A DNA stretch of 35,206 nt from DATKCA01 sp035544675 (GTDB taxonomy: Bacteria; Acidobacteriota; Thermoanaerobaculia; Gp7-AA8). The notes under the pieces are model-generated. The model worked only from the letters and a program-made list of their open reading frames with translations. It made no database searches and was not told where the DNA came from. Where the stretch lies: contig DATKCA010000203.1 of assembly GCA_035544675.1 (NCBI GenBank), positions 1 to 35,206 on the forward strand, read 5' to 3'. This document shows, one piece after another, positions 1 through 8,449 of the stretch; the first letter of the stretch is position 1; each line of letters starts with the position of its first letter. The position numbers and the translations under genes are program-made.

Positions 1-1311
<1,311 letters not shown>

Positions 1312-1387
1312 CGGCAACCGGTAACCGGAAACCGGCAACCGGAAACTGACAACCCGTTGCCGGTTGCCGGTTGCCGGTTGCCGATTG
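1312..1387. repeat. Heptamer repeat hairpin, CCGGNAA family (A), between nuoE and nuoF
   Basis: The left arm consists of 7-bp units of the form CGGNAAC (N = C, T, A). The right arm is the opposed unit GTTGCCG repeated about four times, so the two arms can pair into a long imperfect hairpin. It fills the whole nuoE-nuoF gap and touches the nuoF start codon. It could be an mRNA-level hairpin that affects nuoF translation or stability; that role is inference. Confidence 0.85.
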
Positions 1388-1390
1388 AAT

Positions 1391-1921
1391 TCATTTCAGT
1401 TTGTCCAGCAGCGCCACGGTGCTCTCCACGGTCATGCTCTCGTGGTAGTCGTTGTTGACCTGCACCACCGGCGCCGTTCCGCACGACCCCAGACACTCCA
1501 CCTCGGTCACGGTGTAGAGGCCGTCCGGTGTGGTCCCGCCGGGCTTCACAGCGAGGCGCTCGCAGAGATGCTCGTAGATGTCGTACGCGCGCCAGATCAT
1601 GCAGGAGAGGTTCGTACACACCTGCACGTGGTACTTCCCCACGGGCTTCTGGTTGTACATGTTGTAGAACGAGACCACGCCGAACACGGTGGCCGGCGAC
1701 AGATCGAGCAGCGACCCGACGTAGTGAACCACCTCCGGCGAGATCCAGCCCCACACTTCCTGCGCCAGATGCAGAGTGGGCAGCAACGCCGACTCCTTGT
1801 TCGGATAACGCGTCAGGATGTAGTCGAAGCGCTGCCGCGCCTCCGGGGGAAACTCGACCGTCCTGGCGGGATCGGGAAATCGTTCTCTGCTGTACGGATT
1901 CTCGGGATGAAGGTCGGCCAT
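1391..1921 (-). CDS. nuoE: NADH-quinone oxidoreductase subunit E ([2Fe-2S] subunit)
   Basis: This 176-residue thioredoxin-fold subunit pairs with NuoF in the NADH-oxidising module and carries the N1a [2Fe-2S] cluster. The ligands are C102 and C107 (C-x4-C in VCTNLSC) and C143 and C147 (C-x3-C in ECLGSC), with the expected spacing of about 35 residues. The helical N-terminal part (LLPTLHLAQEVWGWISPE) is typical. The start is the ATG at 1919-1921 (MADLHPEN), which lies one base after the nuoA stop codon. An open frame continues upstream but only reads nuoA out of frame. The gene order nuoA-nuoE-nuoF without nuoB, C and D in between is unusual; those genes sit 27 kb away. Confidence 0.97.
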   Translation of the reverse strand: MADLHPENPYSRERFPDPARTVEFPPEARQRFDYILTRYPNKESALLPTLHLAQEVWGWISPEVVHYVGSLLDLSPATVFGVVSFYNMYNQKPVGKYHVQVCTNLSCMIWRAYDIYEHLCERLAVKPGGTTPDGLYTVTEVECLGSCGTAPVVQVNNDYHESMTVESTVALLDKLK

Positions 1922-1922
1922 C

Positions 1923-2300
1923 TTACTTCCAGTCCAATGCCTTCTTCTTCCAGACGTAAACGTACCCCACACCGAGAAGGGAGATGAACAGCAGCATCTC
2001 GATGAAGAGGAACCACCCGGCCGCCGCGCTGCGGGTTGCCGCGCCGCGGAAGATGACGGCCCACGGGTAGAGGAACGCCGCCTCGATGTCGAACAGGATG
2101 AACAGCATGGCGATCTGGTAGAAGCGGACGTTGACCCGCTTGCGGCTCTCATCGAGGAGCGGAACGCCGCTCTCGTACGGCGCGAGCTTCGACGGATTGC
2201 GCTGGTGCCGGCCGATGATCCAGTTCAAGCCGAGAAACACCGCGCCGAAGGTCGCGGCGATGAAAAGCATGATCAGGATCGGAATGTAGCTGTAGGTCAT
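1923..2300 (-). CDS. nuoA: NADH-quinone oxidoreductase subunit A
   Basis: This 125-residue membrane subunit has three predicted transmembrane helices: residues ~5-28 (IPILIMLFIAATFGAVFLGL), ~60-85 (FYQIAMLFILFDIEAAFLYPWAV) and ~95-118. The family signature is present: LAPYESGVPLLDE followed by VNVRFYQIAMLFILFDIE. NuoA lies at the junction of membrane and peripheral arms near the quinone site. I start at the ATG at 2298-2300 (MTYSYIP); nine extra upstream residues in the open frame are not conserved in character. It is the first complex I gene of this minus-strand block and may be co-transcribed with the STAS gene upstream, from which a repeat hairpin separates it. Confidence 0.96.
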   Translation of the reverse strand: MTYSYIPILIMLFIAATFGAVFLGLNWIIGRHQRNPSKLAPYESGVPLLDESRKRVNVRFYQIAMLFILFDIEAAFLYPWAVIFRGAATRSAAAGWFLFIEMLLFISLLGVGYVYVWKKKALDWK

Positions 2301-2330
2301 CTGAAGCGCGCGAATGCTAGCATGCAAAGC

Positions 2331-2417
2331 TAGGCGTTAGGCCTTAGGCCTTAGGCGTTAGTCGTTAGGAGCTCCGCGGGCGCGGCGGGGGCCTCCTAAG
2401 GACTAAGGACTAACTAA
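2331..2417. repeat. Heptamer repeat hairpin, TTAGTCC family (B), copy 1
   Basis: Units of seven bases (TAGGCGT, TAGGCCT, TAGGCCT, TAGGCGT, TAGTCGT) lead into TTAGGAG, a GC-rich centre, then CTCCTAAGG-ACTAAGG-ACTAACTAAG in the opposite sense. The arms can pair. It lies between the STAS gene and nuoA, and the TAG stop codon of the STAS gene (2414-2416) falls inside the terminal unit. A second, longer copy is at 27205-27303. Confidence 0.8.
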
Positions 2418-2764
2418 GCAGCCGAATCGTTCAGATAGGTCATGGCCTCATCGCGGGTGTCGAAGATCTTGAAGATCGTGTCGAGCTTCGTGATCTTCAG
2501 AAGGGCCAGGATGCGATGCGACGGCTTCACCAGCGCCATCTTGCGCTGGCGATCTTCGAACTTCTGGAGGTAGCCGATCAGCTCGCCGAGACCCGTCGAA
2601 TCCATGTAGTTGATGGCTTCGAAGTTGATCATCACCGGACCGGTCTCGTCGTTCAGGACTTTCTCGAGGTAGCTGGAGAACTCGCGCGCGCTCTCACCCA
2701 GCTTGATCACGCCCTGGATGTCGAGCACCGTGACGTCGTTGACGCGGTTCCTGATGATGTTCAT
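2414..2764 (-). CDS. STAS-domain protein, anti-sigma factor antagonist type
   Basis: This 116-residue single-domain protein of the SpoIIAA/RsbV type binds or releases an anti-sigma or switch kinase depending on phosphorylation of a serine or threonine. The signature MDSTGLGELIGYL (residues 54-66) contains the phosphorylatable Ser56 after Asp55. The N-terminal strand pattern VTVLDIQGVIKLGES is also typical. The start is the ATG at 2762-2764. No partner kinase or sigma factor lies nearby, so its regulon cannot be named. It sits between the dehydrogenase gene (35 bp upstream) and nuoA, same strand. Confidence 0.92.
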   Translation of the reverse strand: MNIIRNRVNDVTVLDIQGVIKLGESAREFSSYLEKVLNDETGPVMINFEAINYMDSTGLGELIGYLQKFEDRQRKMALVKPSHRILALLKITKLDTIFKIFDTRDEAMTYLNDSAA

Positions 2765-2799
2765 CGCGATCTAAGTGTATATCGCCTCGGTAGCTCCAT

Positions 2800-3933
2800 T
2801 CAGCCTTCCCGCTCCACGACCTCGATGTTCCGCCGCCCCAGCTCCGCCATGAAGACGTCCGGCGGCAGGCAGCGCTCCTGCGGCAGCGCCCCTTTGGCTG
2901 TGGTCTGCCCGCGCGCCATCATCAGAGCCACGATCGAGGCGGGGAACGCCGTCGTCCGCATCATCGCCGAGAGGCCCGTCCTCTCATCCTGCCGGTCGAT
3001 GATGTCGCAGGTCAGCCGCTTGCCGTCTCCCACCAGCTCGACCCGGACCAGCACGACGTCAGGTCCGTCCGCCGGAAGATTCCGCACCAAGAGATCGCCC
3101 AGGAGCCGCCGCGGCACGACGGCCCGCCCGTCGACCTCGAGCGGCTGGCTGCTGCACAGGCCCAGATCGATCATCGTCCTGAACTTCGCGCAGTGGCCGG
3201 GGTACCGGATCGTCTTGTAGTCGAGCTCTTTCACCCTGCCCAGGAATGTCTCGGGCAGCGTCGAGGTGCCTCCGGATGTCTGGAACGCTTCCATCCGGCC
3301 GAACGGCGGCGGAAAGTCCAGGCTCTCGATCTCGGTCATCGAGTCGACTTCGGTGATCTTCCCGTCGCGGATCACCCTGGCTCGCTCGACGTATTCGTTG
3401 ATCAGGCCCTCGACGGAGAAGACGAGCTGATAGTCCAGCGGCGGCTCGGGCTTCTGGGGCAGGCCGCCGACTCGGATGTGAATCTCGTCGAGCCCCGTGA
3501 ACCGCTGCGCGCCGTGGGCCACGAGCATCGCCACCATGCCCGGCGCCAGTCCGCAGTCGGGAACGATGTTGATGCCGCGCTGGCGCGCCTTGGCGTCGAG
3601 GGCGAGCTCGGCGTCCACCACGTCGTTGTTGCCGCCGAGGTCGCAGAAATTCGTGCCCGCCTCGATGGCCGCGCCGGCGAGCTTCTCGTTCAGCCAGTAG
3701 TTCACGCAGCTGATGGCCGAGGCATGCCCGCGCATCAACTCCACGACGGCGCGACGATCGTTCACATCGATCTCGACCGGCGTGACCTTCCCATGGCGGA
3801 CGCGATCGGCCACGTGCCGCGCTTTCCCGCCCTCGACGTCCGCCACCGTCACTTCGGCCACGTCGTGCTGCGCCGCGAGATCATGGACGGCGCCCAGCCC
3901 CATGCGGCCCGCACCCAGTACGAGCATTCTCAA
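2800..3933 (-). CDS. Saccharopine dehydrogenase family oxidoreductase (lysine 6-dehydrogenase-like)
   Basis: The 377-residue protein has an N-terminal Rossmann motif (LVLGAGRMGLGAVHDL, residues 4-19) and the C-terminal fold of the saccharopine dehydrogenase family. Internal segments such as DLGGNNDVVDAEL, IVPDCGLAPGMVAMLVAHGA, HIRVGGLPQKPEPPLDYQLVF, FQTSGGTSTLPETF and YKTIRYPGH resemble, from memory, bacterial L-lysine 6-dehydrogenase. The substrate is therefore probably an amino acid such as lysine or saccharopine, but this is not certain. The TTG at 3931-3933 has a GGAG nine bases upstream; the ATG two codons later (3927) matches the usual N-terminus but has a 15-base spacing. It lies between the prolyl isomerase and STAS genes, same strand. 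Confidence 0.88.
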   Translation of the reverse strand: MRMLVLGAGRMGLGAVHDLAAQHDVAEVTVADVEGGKARHVADRVRHGKVTPVEIDVNDRRAVVELMRGHASAISCVNYWLNEKLAGAAIEAGTNFCDLGGNNDVVDAELALDAKARQRGINIVPDCGLAPGMVAMLVAHGAQRFTGLDEIHIRVGGLPQKPEPPLDYQLVFSVEGLINEYVERARVIRDGKITEVDSMTEIESLDFPPPFGRMEAFQTSGGTSTLPETFLGRVKELDYKTIRYPGHCAKFRTMIDLGLCSSQPLEVDGRAVVPRRLLGDLLVRNLPADGPDVVLVRVELVGDGKRLTCDIIDRQDERTGLSAMMRTTAFPASIVALMMARGQTTAKGALPQERCLPPDVFMAELGRRNIEVVEREG

Positions 3934-3957
3934 TCCGGGAGACTCCTCTCAGCCGAA

Positions 3958-3987
3958 CCGGTTTCCGGTTTCCGGTTTCCGGTTACC
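3958..3987. repeat. Heptamer repeat, CCGGNAA family (A), short single-arm copy
   Basis: Four CCGG cores spaced exactly seven bases apart (CCGGTTT units) end in TTACCG. It occupies most of the gap between the dehydrogenase start (3933) and the prolyl isomerase stop (3994). Only one arm is present, so it forms no long hairpin by itself. Confidence 0.85.
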
Positions 3988-3993
3988 GCGCCG

Positions 3994-4923
3994 TCACGAC
4001 CCTTGCTGTTTCGGAAAAAACTTCGGATCCAGCTCGACCTTCGCTTCCTTCTGCAGGCGCTCCACGGTTGCCGTGGCCTGGGCGCGCTGAAGGCGTGCGG
4101 CGAGCGCGTTCTTCACGTCGGTCTCCAGCGGCGCGAGGCGGCGCTCGCCGCCTTTGAAGATGTGGATTCCGAACTCGCTCTGCACGGGCGCGCTGACCTG
4201 GCCGGGCTGCAGCTTCATGGCCACCTCGTCGAGCTCCGGCGGCATCGACCCCGGCATGACCGTGCCGAGGAGCCCGCCGGCGCCGGCGGTGTTGACATCG
4301 TCGGAGTCGGTGCGGGCAAGGGCGGCGAAGTCGGCCCCGCTGCCCAGCCGTGAGGCGAGCGCTTCCGTGCGTTTCGCGGCGGCCTGGAGTGACAGAGGCC
4401 TGCCTGTCCGTGCCGGAACCCTGCCGCCTTCATAGGCGACGAGAATGTGGCTCAGCTCCACGGACTCGAAATTCTTCCGCTCCTTGGCGTACTCCGCGCT
4501 GATCTGCGCCTCGGTCGGATCTCCGATCAGCTTCTGCAGAGCGAGGTTGGCCAGGATGTTCGTCCGGTCGATGGCCAGGCGCATCATCGCGTCCGGATCG
4601 GAGCCCAGACCCATCTTCTCGGCCTGCTGCTCGAGGGCTTTGAGCTTGACGATCTCCTGCGCCAGGAACTGCCGTCCCTCCGGGCTGGCGTAGAAGGCGC
4701 GCATCTCTTCGGGCGCCGCGACGAGATACGTCATGAACTCCTTCTCGGTGACAGGCTCGCCGTTGATACGCATGACGACGTTGCCGGTCACCTTCTTCCC
4801 GGTCGTCAGCGAGAACGGCGTGGACGGGGTGGGCGGGTAGTTCGGACGGCGTGCAGCGAGGGCATAGGTCGCGCCGCCGACCAGGAGGAGAGCGATGAGG
4901 GTGTATGAGATGTCTTTCTTCAC
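3994..4923 (-). CDS. Exported peptidyl-prolyl cis-trans isomerase, parvulin (PpiC/SurA) type
   Basis: This 309-residue protein begins with a signal peptide or membrane anchor (residues 5-24, ISYTLIALLLVGGATYALAA). A SurA-like N-terminal region follows (VVMRINGEPVTEKEFMTYLV, 49-68), then a parvulin domain at about 155-262. Typical parvulin blocks are VELSHILVAYEGG, ADFAALARTDSDD, GAGGLLGTVMPGSMPPE and SEFGIHIFKG. It probably helps fold proteins outside the cytoplasmic membrane. I choose the GTG at 4921-4923 because the longer frame only translates the upstream repeat. The C-terminal region (264-300) is predicted helical. It heads the minus-strand series that ends with nuoF and is divergent from nuoG, sharing the Rex-operator region. 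Confidence 0.9.
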   Translation of the reverse strand: MKKDISYTLIALLLVGGATYALAARRPNYPPTPSTPFSLTTGKKVTGNVVMRINGEPVTEKEFMTYLVAAPEEMRAFYASPEGRQFLAQEIVKLKALEQQAEKMGLGSDPDAMMRLAIDRTNILANLALQKLIGDPTEAQISAEYAKERKNFESVELSHILVAYEGGRVPARTGRPLSLQAAAKRTEALASRLGSGADFAALARTDSDDVNTAGAGGLLGTVMPGSMPPELDEVAMKLQPGQVSAPVQSEFGIHIFKGGERRLAPLETDVKNALAARLQRAQATATVERLQKEAKVELDPKFFPKQQGS

Positions 4924-4937
4924 GTTGACTCTTTCAA

Positions 4938-5004
4938 AAAGGATGAAGGATGAGGGATGAAAAATCACCAACCTTCATCGTTCATCCTTCCGCCTTCATC
5001 CTTT
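4938..5004. repeat. Heptamer repeat hairpin, GGATGAA family (D)
   Basis: The left arm has units GGATGAA, GGATGAG, GGATGAA; the right arm has TTCATCG, TTCATCC, TTCCGCC, TTCATCC. The ends pair perfectly over 12 bp: AAAGGATGAAGG at 4938-4949 with CCTTCATCCTTT at 4993-5004. It lies in the probable leader of the prolyl isomerase mRNA, 15 bp before its GTG start. Confidence 0.85.
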
Positions 5005-5006
5005 CG

Positions 5007-5036
5007 TTGACGGGCACCGCCGTCAACGACTATTCT
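5007..5036 (+). promoter_or_regulatory. Predicted sigma70-type promoter of the nuoG block
   Basis: A -35-like TTGACG (5007-5012) and a -10-like TATTCT (5031-5036) are separated by 18 bp. The -35 is part of a perfect 8-bp inverted repeat, GTTGACGG (5006-5013) and CCGTCAAC (5020-5027), which gives a -35-like sequence on the minus strand too. The predicted start point would lie inside the Rex operator. Confidence 0.5.
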
Positions 5037-5042
5037 CCGCCC

Positions 5043-5060
5043 TTGTGAAACTTTTCACGG
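5043..5060. promoter_or_regulatory. Rex operator upstream of nuoG
   Basis: TTGTGAA-ACTT-TTCACGG matches the known Rex operator pattern TTGTGAA-N4-TTCACAA except at the last two bases. It lies 73 bp before the nuoG ATG, next to the predicted -10 box, where repressor binding would block initiation. The rex gene is the last gene of this block (14371-15048). The site lies between divergent genes, so it could also act on the minus-strand series. Confidence 0.72.
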
Positions 5061-5075
5061 ATAACTCTCCGTGAA
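5054..5075. promoter_or_regulatory. Second perfect inverted repeat overlapping the Rex operator
   Basis: TTCACGGA (5054-5061) and TCCGTGAA (5068-5075) form an 8-bp perfect inverted repeat with a 6-base centre. It shares its left half with the right half of the Rex operator. It could be a second binding site or an mRNA stem in the nuoG leader; the sequence alone does not decide. Confidence 0.4.
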
Positions 5076-5133
5076 TCGTTCTCCGTCCCCCGCGCGCTCC
5101 GCATTCGGACGCTTCATCTGCACAACGACCGCT

Positions 5134-6711
5134 ATGGCCAAAGTTACCATCGACGGCACTGAAGTCGAAGTCCAGGAAGGCATCAACATCATCGAGGCCG
5201 CGAAGGCCGCCGATGTCCACGTCCCCCACTTCTGCTACCACCCGTCGCTGACCGTGGTCGGGCAGTGCCGCATGTGCCTGGTCGAAGTGGAAGGCATGCC
5301 CAAGCTCCAGGCCGGATGCTCGACCACCGTGCGCGAGGGCATGAAGATCCACGTCTTCAACGACAAGGTGGACAAGGCGCGGAAGGGTCAGATGGAGTTC
5401 CTGCTCATCAACCACCCGCTGGACTGCCCGATCTGTGACAAGGCCGGCGAGTGCCCGCTGCAGGACTACTCGTTCAACTACGGATCGGTGACGTCGCGCT
5501 ACGGGGAGTTCAAGCGGACGTACCCGGGGATGGACCGCACGTCGATCGGCCCGCACGTGGTGCAGAACATGAACCGCTGCATCCACTGCACGCGCTGCAT
5601 CCGCTTCTGCCAGGAGATCACCGGGACGAGCGAGCTGGCGTTCTTCAAGCGCGGAGCGGCGACGGAGGTGGGAGTCTTCCCCGACATGCCGCTCGACAAC
5701 TGGATGAGCGCCTGCGTCACGGACGTCTGCCCGACCGGCGCTCTCACTACGCGCGAGTTCCGCTTCGAGAGCCGGGTCTGGAACCTCGACTCGGTCGACT
5801 CGGTGTGCAACGGCTGCGACGTCGGCTGCAACCTCTTCATCGGGTACCGCAACGGGCAGATCTTCCGCTACCGCCCGCGCGTAAATCCCGACGTGAACGA
5901 TCACTGGCTGTGCGACTACGGCCGCTTCTCACACGAGCGGTACGACACGGACCGCGTGGTGGTCCCGAAAACGCGCCGCGACGACTACCTCGGCATCGCC
6001 ACGTGGACCGAAGCGCTCGACGCGCTGGATGAGGCGCTGCGCGGCGGAGGCAGGCTCGCGGTGATCGCCTCGGCGCACATGACCAACGAAGAGGCCTGGC
6101 TGGCCAGGAAGCTCTTTCTCCAGGCCGGCGCCCAGTCGATGGGAGTGATGGTCGACCCCATCGGTCCCATCAGGATGAAATCGCGTACCGAGTGGCTCAT
6201 GGGAACCCAGGGGGCGCCGAACTTCCGCGGCGTCGAGGCGGTCCTGGGCACCTCCACGCTGAATGTCGAAGAGCTGCTGACCAGGGGCGCGGGCGGAATC
6301 GACGTGCTCTACGTCTGCGACGCGAACTTCTCGGAACGGACGGCCGATCCCGCCGTCGTGGCGAACCTTCGCAAGGCCGGGAAGCTGATCGTGCACGCGT
6401 GGGATGCCACGCATCCGCTGGGCGATGCCGCCGACATCCTCCTCCCCTCCACGATTCACGCGGAGAAGGAAGGGACGTTCACGAACCTGCAGGGGCGCGT
6501 GCAGCGCATCCATCAGGCGTTCGCGCCGAAGGGACAGGCCGTCTCGGACCTGGAGATCTTCCGCCGCATCGGCGCGAGGCTCTTCCCGGAGAGCGCCGAC
6601 TTCGGGACGGCGGATGCGTACGACGTGTTCGAGGCGCTGCGTTCGTCCGTCCCGGCCATCGGGAACGCGCCGCACACGGATGATGCCGCGGTGAGTGCCG
6701 AGGCGTATTGA
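5134..6711 (+). CDS. nuoG: NADH-quinone oxidoreductase subunit G (short form)
   Basis: This 525-residue iron-sulfur subunit of the peripheral arm begins with a [2Fe-2S] ferredoxin domain (C34, C45, C48, C62). Next come H94-x3-C98-x2-C101-x5-C107 (N5 type), then C149, C152, C155 and C159 with C194 and C199 (ferredoxin-like, including N4). The N7-type set C225, C228, C232 and C260 follows. The remaining region is a shortened molybdopterin-oxidoreductase-like domain ending in DILLPSTIHAEKEGTFTNLQ and GRVQRIHQAF. It is much shorter than the roughly 900-residue enterobacterial form. I start at the ATG at 5134 (MAKVTIDG); the open frame begins 21 codons earlier without ferredoxin-like sequence. NuoH starts two bases after the stop. 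Confidence 0.97.
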   Translation: MAKVTIDGTEVEVQEGINIIEAAKAADVHVPHFCYHPSLTVVGQCRMCLVEVEGMPKLQAGCSTTVREGMKIHVFNDKVDKARKGQMEFLLINHPLDCPICDKAGECPLQDYSFNYGSVTSRYGEFKRTYPGMDRTSIGPHVVQNMNRCIHCTRCIRFCQEITGTSELAFFKRGAATEVGVFPDMPLDNWMSACVTDVCPTGALTTREFRFESRVWNLDSVDSVCNGCDVGCNLFIGYRNGQIFRYRPRVNPDVNDHWLCDYGRFSHERYDTDRVVVPKTRRDDYLGIATWTEALDALDEALRGGGRLAVIASAHMTNEEAWLARKLFLQAGAQSMGVMVDPIGPIRMKSRTEWLMGTQGAPNFRGVEAVLGTSTLNVEELLTRGAGGIDVLYVCDANFSERTADPAVVANLRKAGKLIVHAWDATHPLGDAADILLPSTIHAEKEGTFTNLQGRVQRIHQAFAPKGQAVSDLEIFRRIGARLFPESADFGTADAYDVFEALRSSVPAIGNAPHTDDAAVSAEAY

Positions 6712-6713
6712 GC

Positions 6714-7814
6714 ATGGCGTTCGACGCGACAGACGTCGTTCTCTCGATGGTCAAGATCGCGATCGTCCTGGGGGCGATGCTGAGCATCACCCCGGTCATG
6801 GCGTGGGTGGAAAGGCGCGGCAGCGCGCTCATCCAGGACCGCCCCGGACCGAATCGGGTCGGGCCGCTGGGCCTCCTTCAGGCCATGGCCGACGCGCTCA
6901 AGTTCATCCTCAAGGAAGACATCATCCCGGCCGGGGCGCACAAGTGGATTTACACGCTGGCGCCGGCATTCGGGCTTCTGCCCGCGCTGACGACCATCGC
7001 CGTCGTGCCGTGGGGCCGGCCGTTCGTCATGCACGAGCGCGTCGTCTTCGGCAGGACGCTCTTCGAGGGTGACCGCTGGTTTCACCCGATCGTGGCCGAC
7101 GTCAGCGTCGGCATTCTGGTGATCTTCGCGCTGGCGTCGCTCTCGGTGTACGGGATCGTCAGCGCCGGCTGGGCGTCCAACAACAAGTACTCGCTCTTCG
7201 GCGGCATCCGCGCCTCGGCGCAGATGATCTCGTACGAGCTGTCGCTCACACTGGCCGCGTTGAGCGTGCTGCTGGCGTCAGGCTCGCTGCGGCTGACCGA
7301 CGTGGTGTGGCGTCAGACCGGCTACTACGTTCTGTTCGACACGGTGAAGATCCCGGCCTGGCACATCTTCTCGCCGGCGATGTGGATCGCCTTCATCGTG
7401 TTCTACGTCTCCACGTACGCCGAGACCAACCGTGTCCCCTTCGACTTCGCGGAGGCGGATGCCGAGCTGGTGGCGGGCTATCACACCGAGTATTCGTCGA
7501 TGAAGTTCGCGCTGTTCTTCATGGCTGAATACATGGCCATGGGAGCGATCTCGGCGCTCACGGTGACGCTGTTCTTCGGCGGCTGGGACATCCCCTGGTA
7601 CGACGAGCCGGCCACGTTCCTCGGCTTCGCGCTCTCGGCGCTCTCGTTCGTCGTCAAGGTGGCGTTCGTGATGTTCGTCTTCGTCTGGGTGCGCTGGACG
7701 ATCCCGCGGCTGAAATACGACATCCTCATGAAGATCGGCTGGAAGGTGTTCCTCCCGCTCGCGCTGGTGAACATCGTCATCGTGGCGTTCTTCGTGTTGA
7801 AGGGGTGGGTGTAG
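6714..7814 (+). CDS. nuoH: NADH-quinone oxidoreductase subunit H
   Basis: This 366-residue membrane subunit has about eight to nine hydrophobic helices and forms much of the quinone-entry site. Conserved blocks include ERRGSALIQDRPGPNRVGP (residues ~26-44), LLQAMADALKFILKED, IRASAQMISYELSLTL and the acidic loop FDFAEADAELVAGYHTEYSS. The start is the ATG at 6714, two bases after the nuoG stop; a TTG two codons upstream is also open. A long hairpin element separates it from nuoJ. NuoI, usually between H and J, is absent here and is found at 31910-32545. Confidence 0.97.
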   Translation: MAFDATDVVLSMVKIAIVLGAMLSITPVMAWVERRGSALIQDRPGPNRVGPLGLLQAMADALKFILKEDIIPAGAHKWIYTLAPAFGLLPALTTIAVVPWGRPFVMHERVVFGRTLFEGDRWFHPIVADVSVGILVIFALASLSVYGIVSAGWASNNKYSLFGGIRASAQMISYELSLTLAALSVLLASGSLRLTDVVWRQTGYYVLFDTVKIPAWHIFSPAMWIAFIVFYVSTYAETNRVPFDFAEADAELVAGYHTEYSSMKFALFFMAEYMAMGAISALTVTLFFGGWDIPWYDEPATFLGFALSALSFVVKVAFVMFVFVWVRWTIPRLKYDILMKIGWKVFLPLALVNIVIVAFFVLKGWV

Positions 7815-7825
7815 TGGTCCTCATG

Positions 7826-7909
7826 CTGAGCGAAGCGAAGCATCAACCCAGGCGCCGCGACGATGCCGGGTTTTGCGCGGCGCCTGGGCTGACCCTTCGC
7901 TCCGCTCAG
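7826..7909. repeat. Nested hairpin element (family G) between nuoH and nuoJ
   Basis: The outer arms CTGAGCGAAGCGAAG (7826-7840) and CTTCGCTCCGCTCAG (7895-7909) pair with one mismatch. The inner arms CCCAGGCGCCGCG (7847-7859) and CGCGGCGCCTGGG (7876-7888) pair perfectly over 13 bp. The result is a long two-part stem inside the nuo operon. It has no T-tract, so it is more like a REP-type element than an intrinsic terminator. A related-looking GTAGCGAGGAATCC sequence is at about 27139-27166. Confidence 0.8.
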
Positions 7910-7924
7910 GGTTGACGTAAGAAA

Positions 7925-8449
7925 ATGGAATACGCGATCTTCTTTTTCTTCGCCGCCATCGCCGTGATCTTCGCGCTCGTGGTGATTCTCCACCGCAATC
8001 CGGTGGTGGGGGCGCTGTCGCTCGTGGCCAGCCTCTTCGCCCTGGCGGTGATGTACGTGCTGCTGGAGGTGCCGTTCATGGCCGCGCTGCAGGTGATCGT
8101 GTACGCGGGCGCCATCATGGTGCTGTTCCTCTTCGTGATCATGCTGCTGAACCTGCAGCACCGCCGCGAGGAGTCCACACGCCCCATCCAGCAGTTCCTC
8201 GGATACGCCACCAGCGCTGCCTTCGGTCTCGGCCTCGTCTATTACCTGATCAAGTACGCCGTGCGTACGGCTCCGGCAAGCCCCTTCCGCGCCGACGTGC
8301 GGACGATCGGCATCCGTCTGTTCGAGGCCTACATCCTGCCGTTCGAGATGGTGTCGATCCTTCTGCTGGCCGCGATCGTCGGCGCGCTCATCATGAGCGG
8401 CCGCGCCACCGGCCAGCGCGCCGCCATCGGCGAGGGGGCCGGGCCATGA
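7925..8449 (+). CDS. nuoJ: NADH-quinone oxidoreductase subunit J
   Basis: This 174-residue membrane subunit has five hydrophobic helices. The conserved region AALQVIVYAGAIMVLFLFVIMLLNL (residues ~57-81) contains the pi-bulge helix region typical of NuoJ, and the end FEMVSILLLAAIVGALIMSGR is also typical. The start is the ATG at 7925, 15 bases after the hairpin element. Its last codons overlap the nuoK start (ATGA), indicating translational coupling. Confidence 0.97.
   Translation: MEYAIFFFFAAIAVIFALVVILHRNPVVGALSLVASLFALAVMYVLLEVPFMAALQVIVYAGAIMVLFLFVIMLLNLQHRREESTRPIQQFLGYATSAAFGLGLVYYLIKYAVRTAPASPFRADVRTIGIRLFEAYILPFEMVSILLLAAIVGALIMSGRATGQRAAIGEGAGP

Noticed and set aside
7826..7909. Intrinsic terminator inside the nuo operon
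   Set aside because: The stems are strong but no T-tract follows, and the downstream genes need the same transcript.
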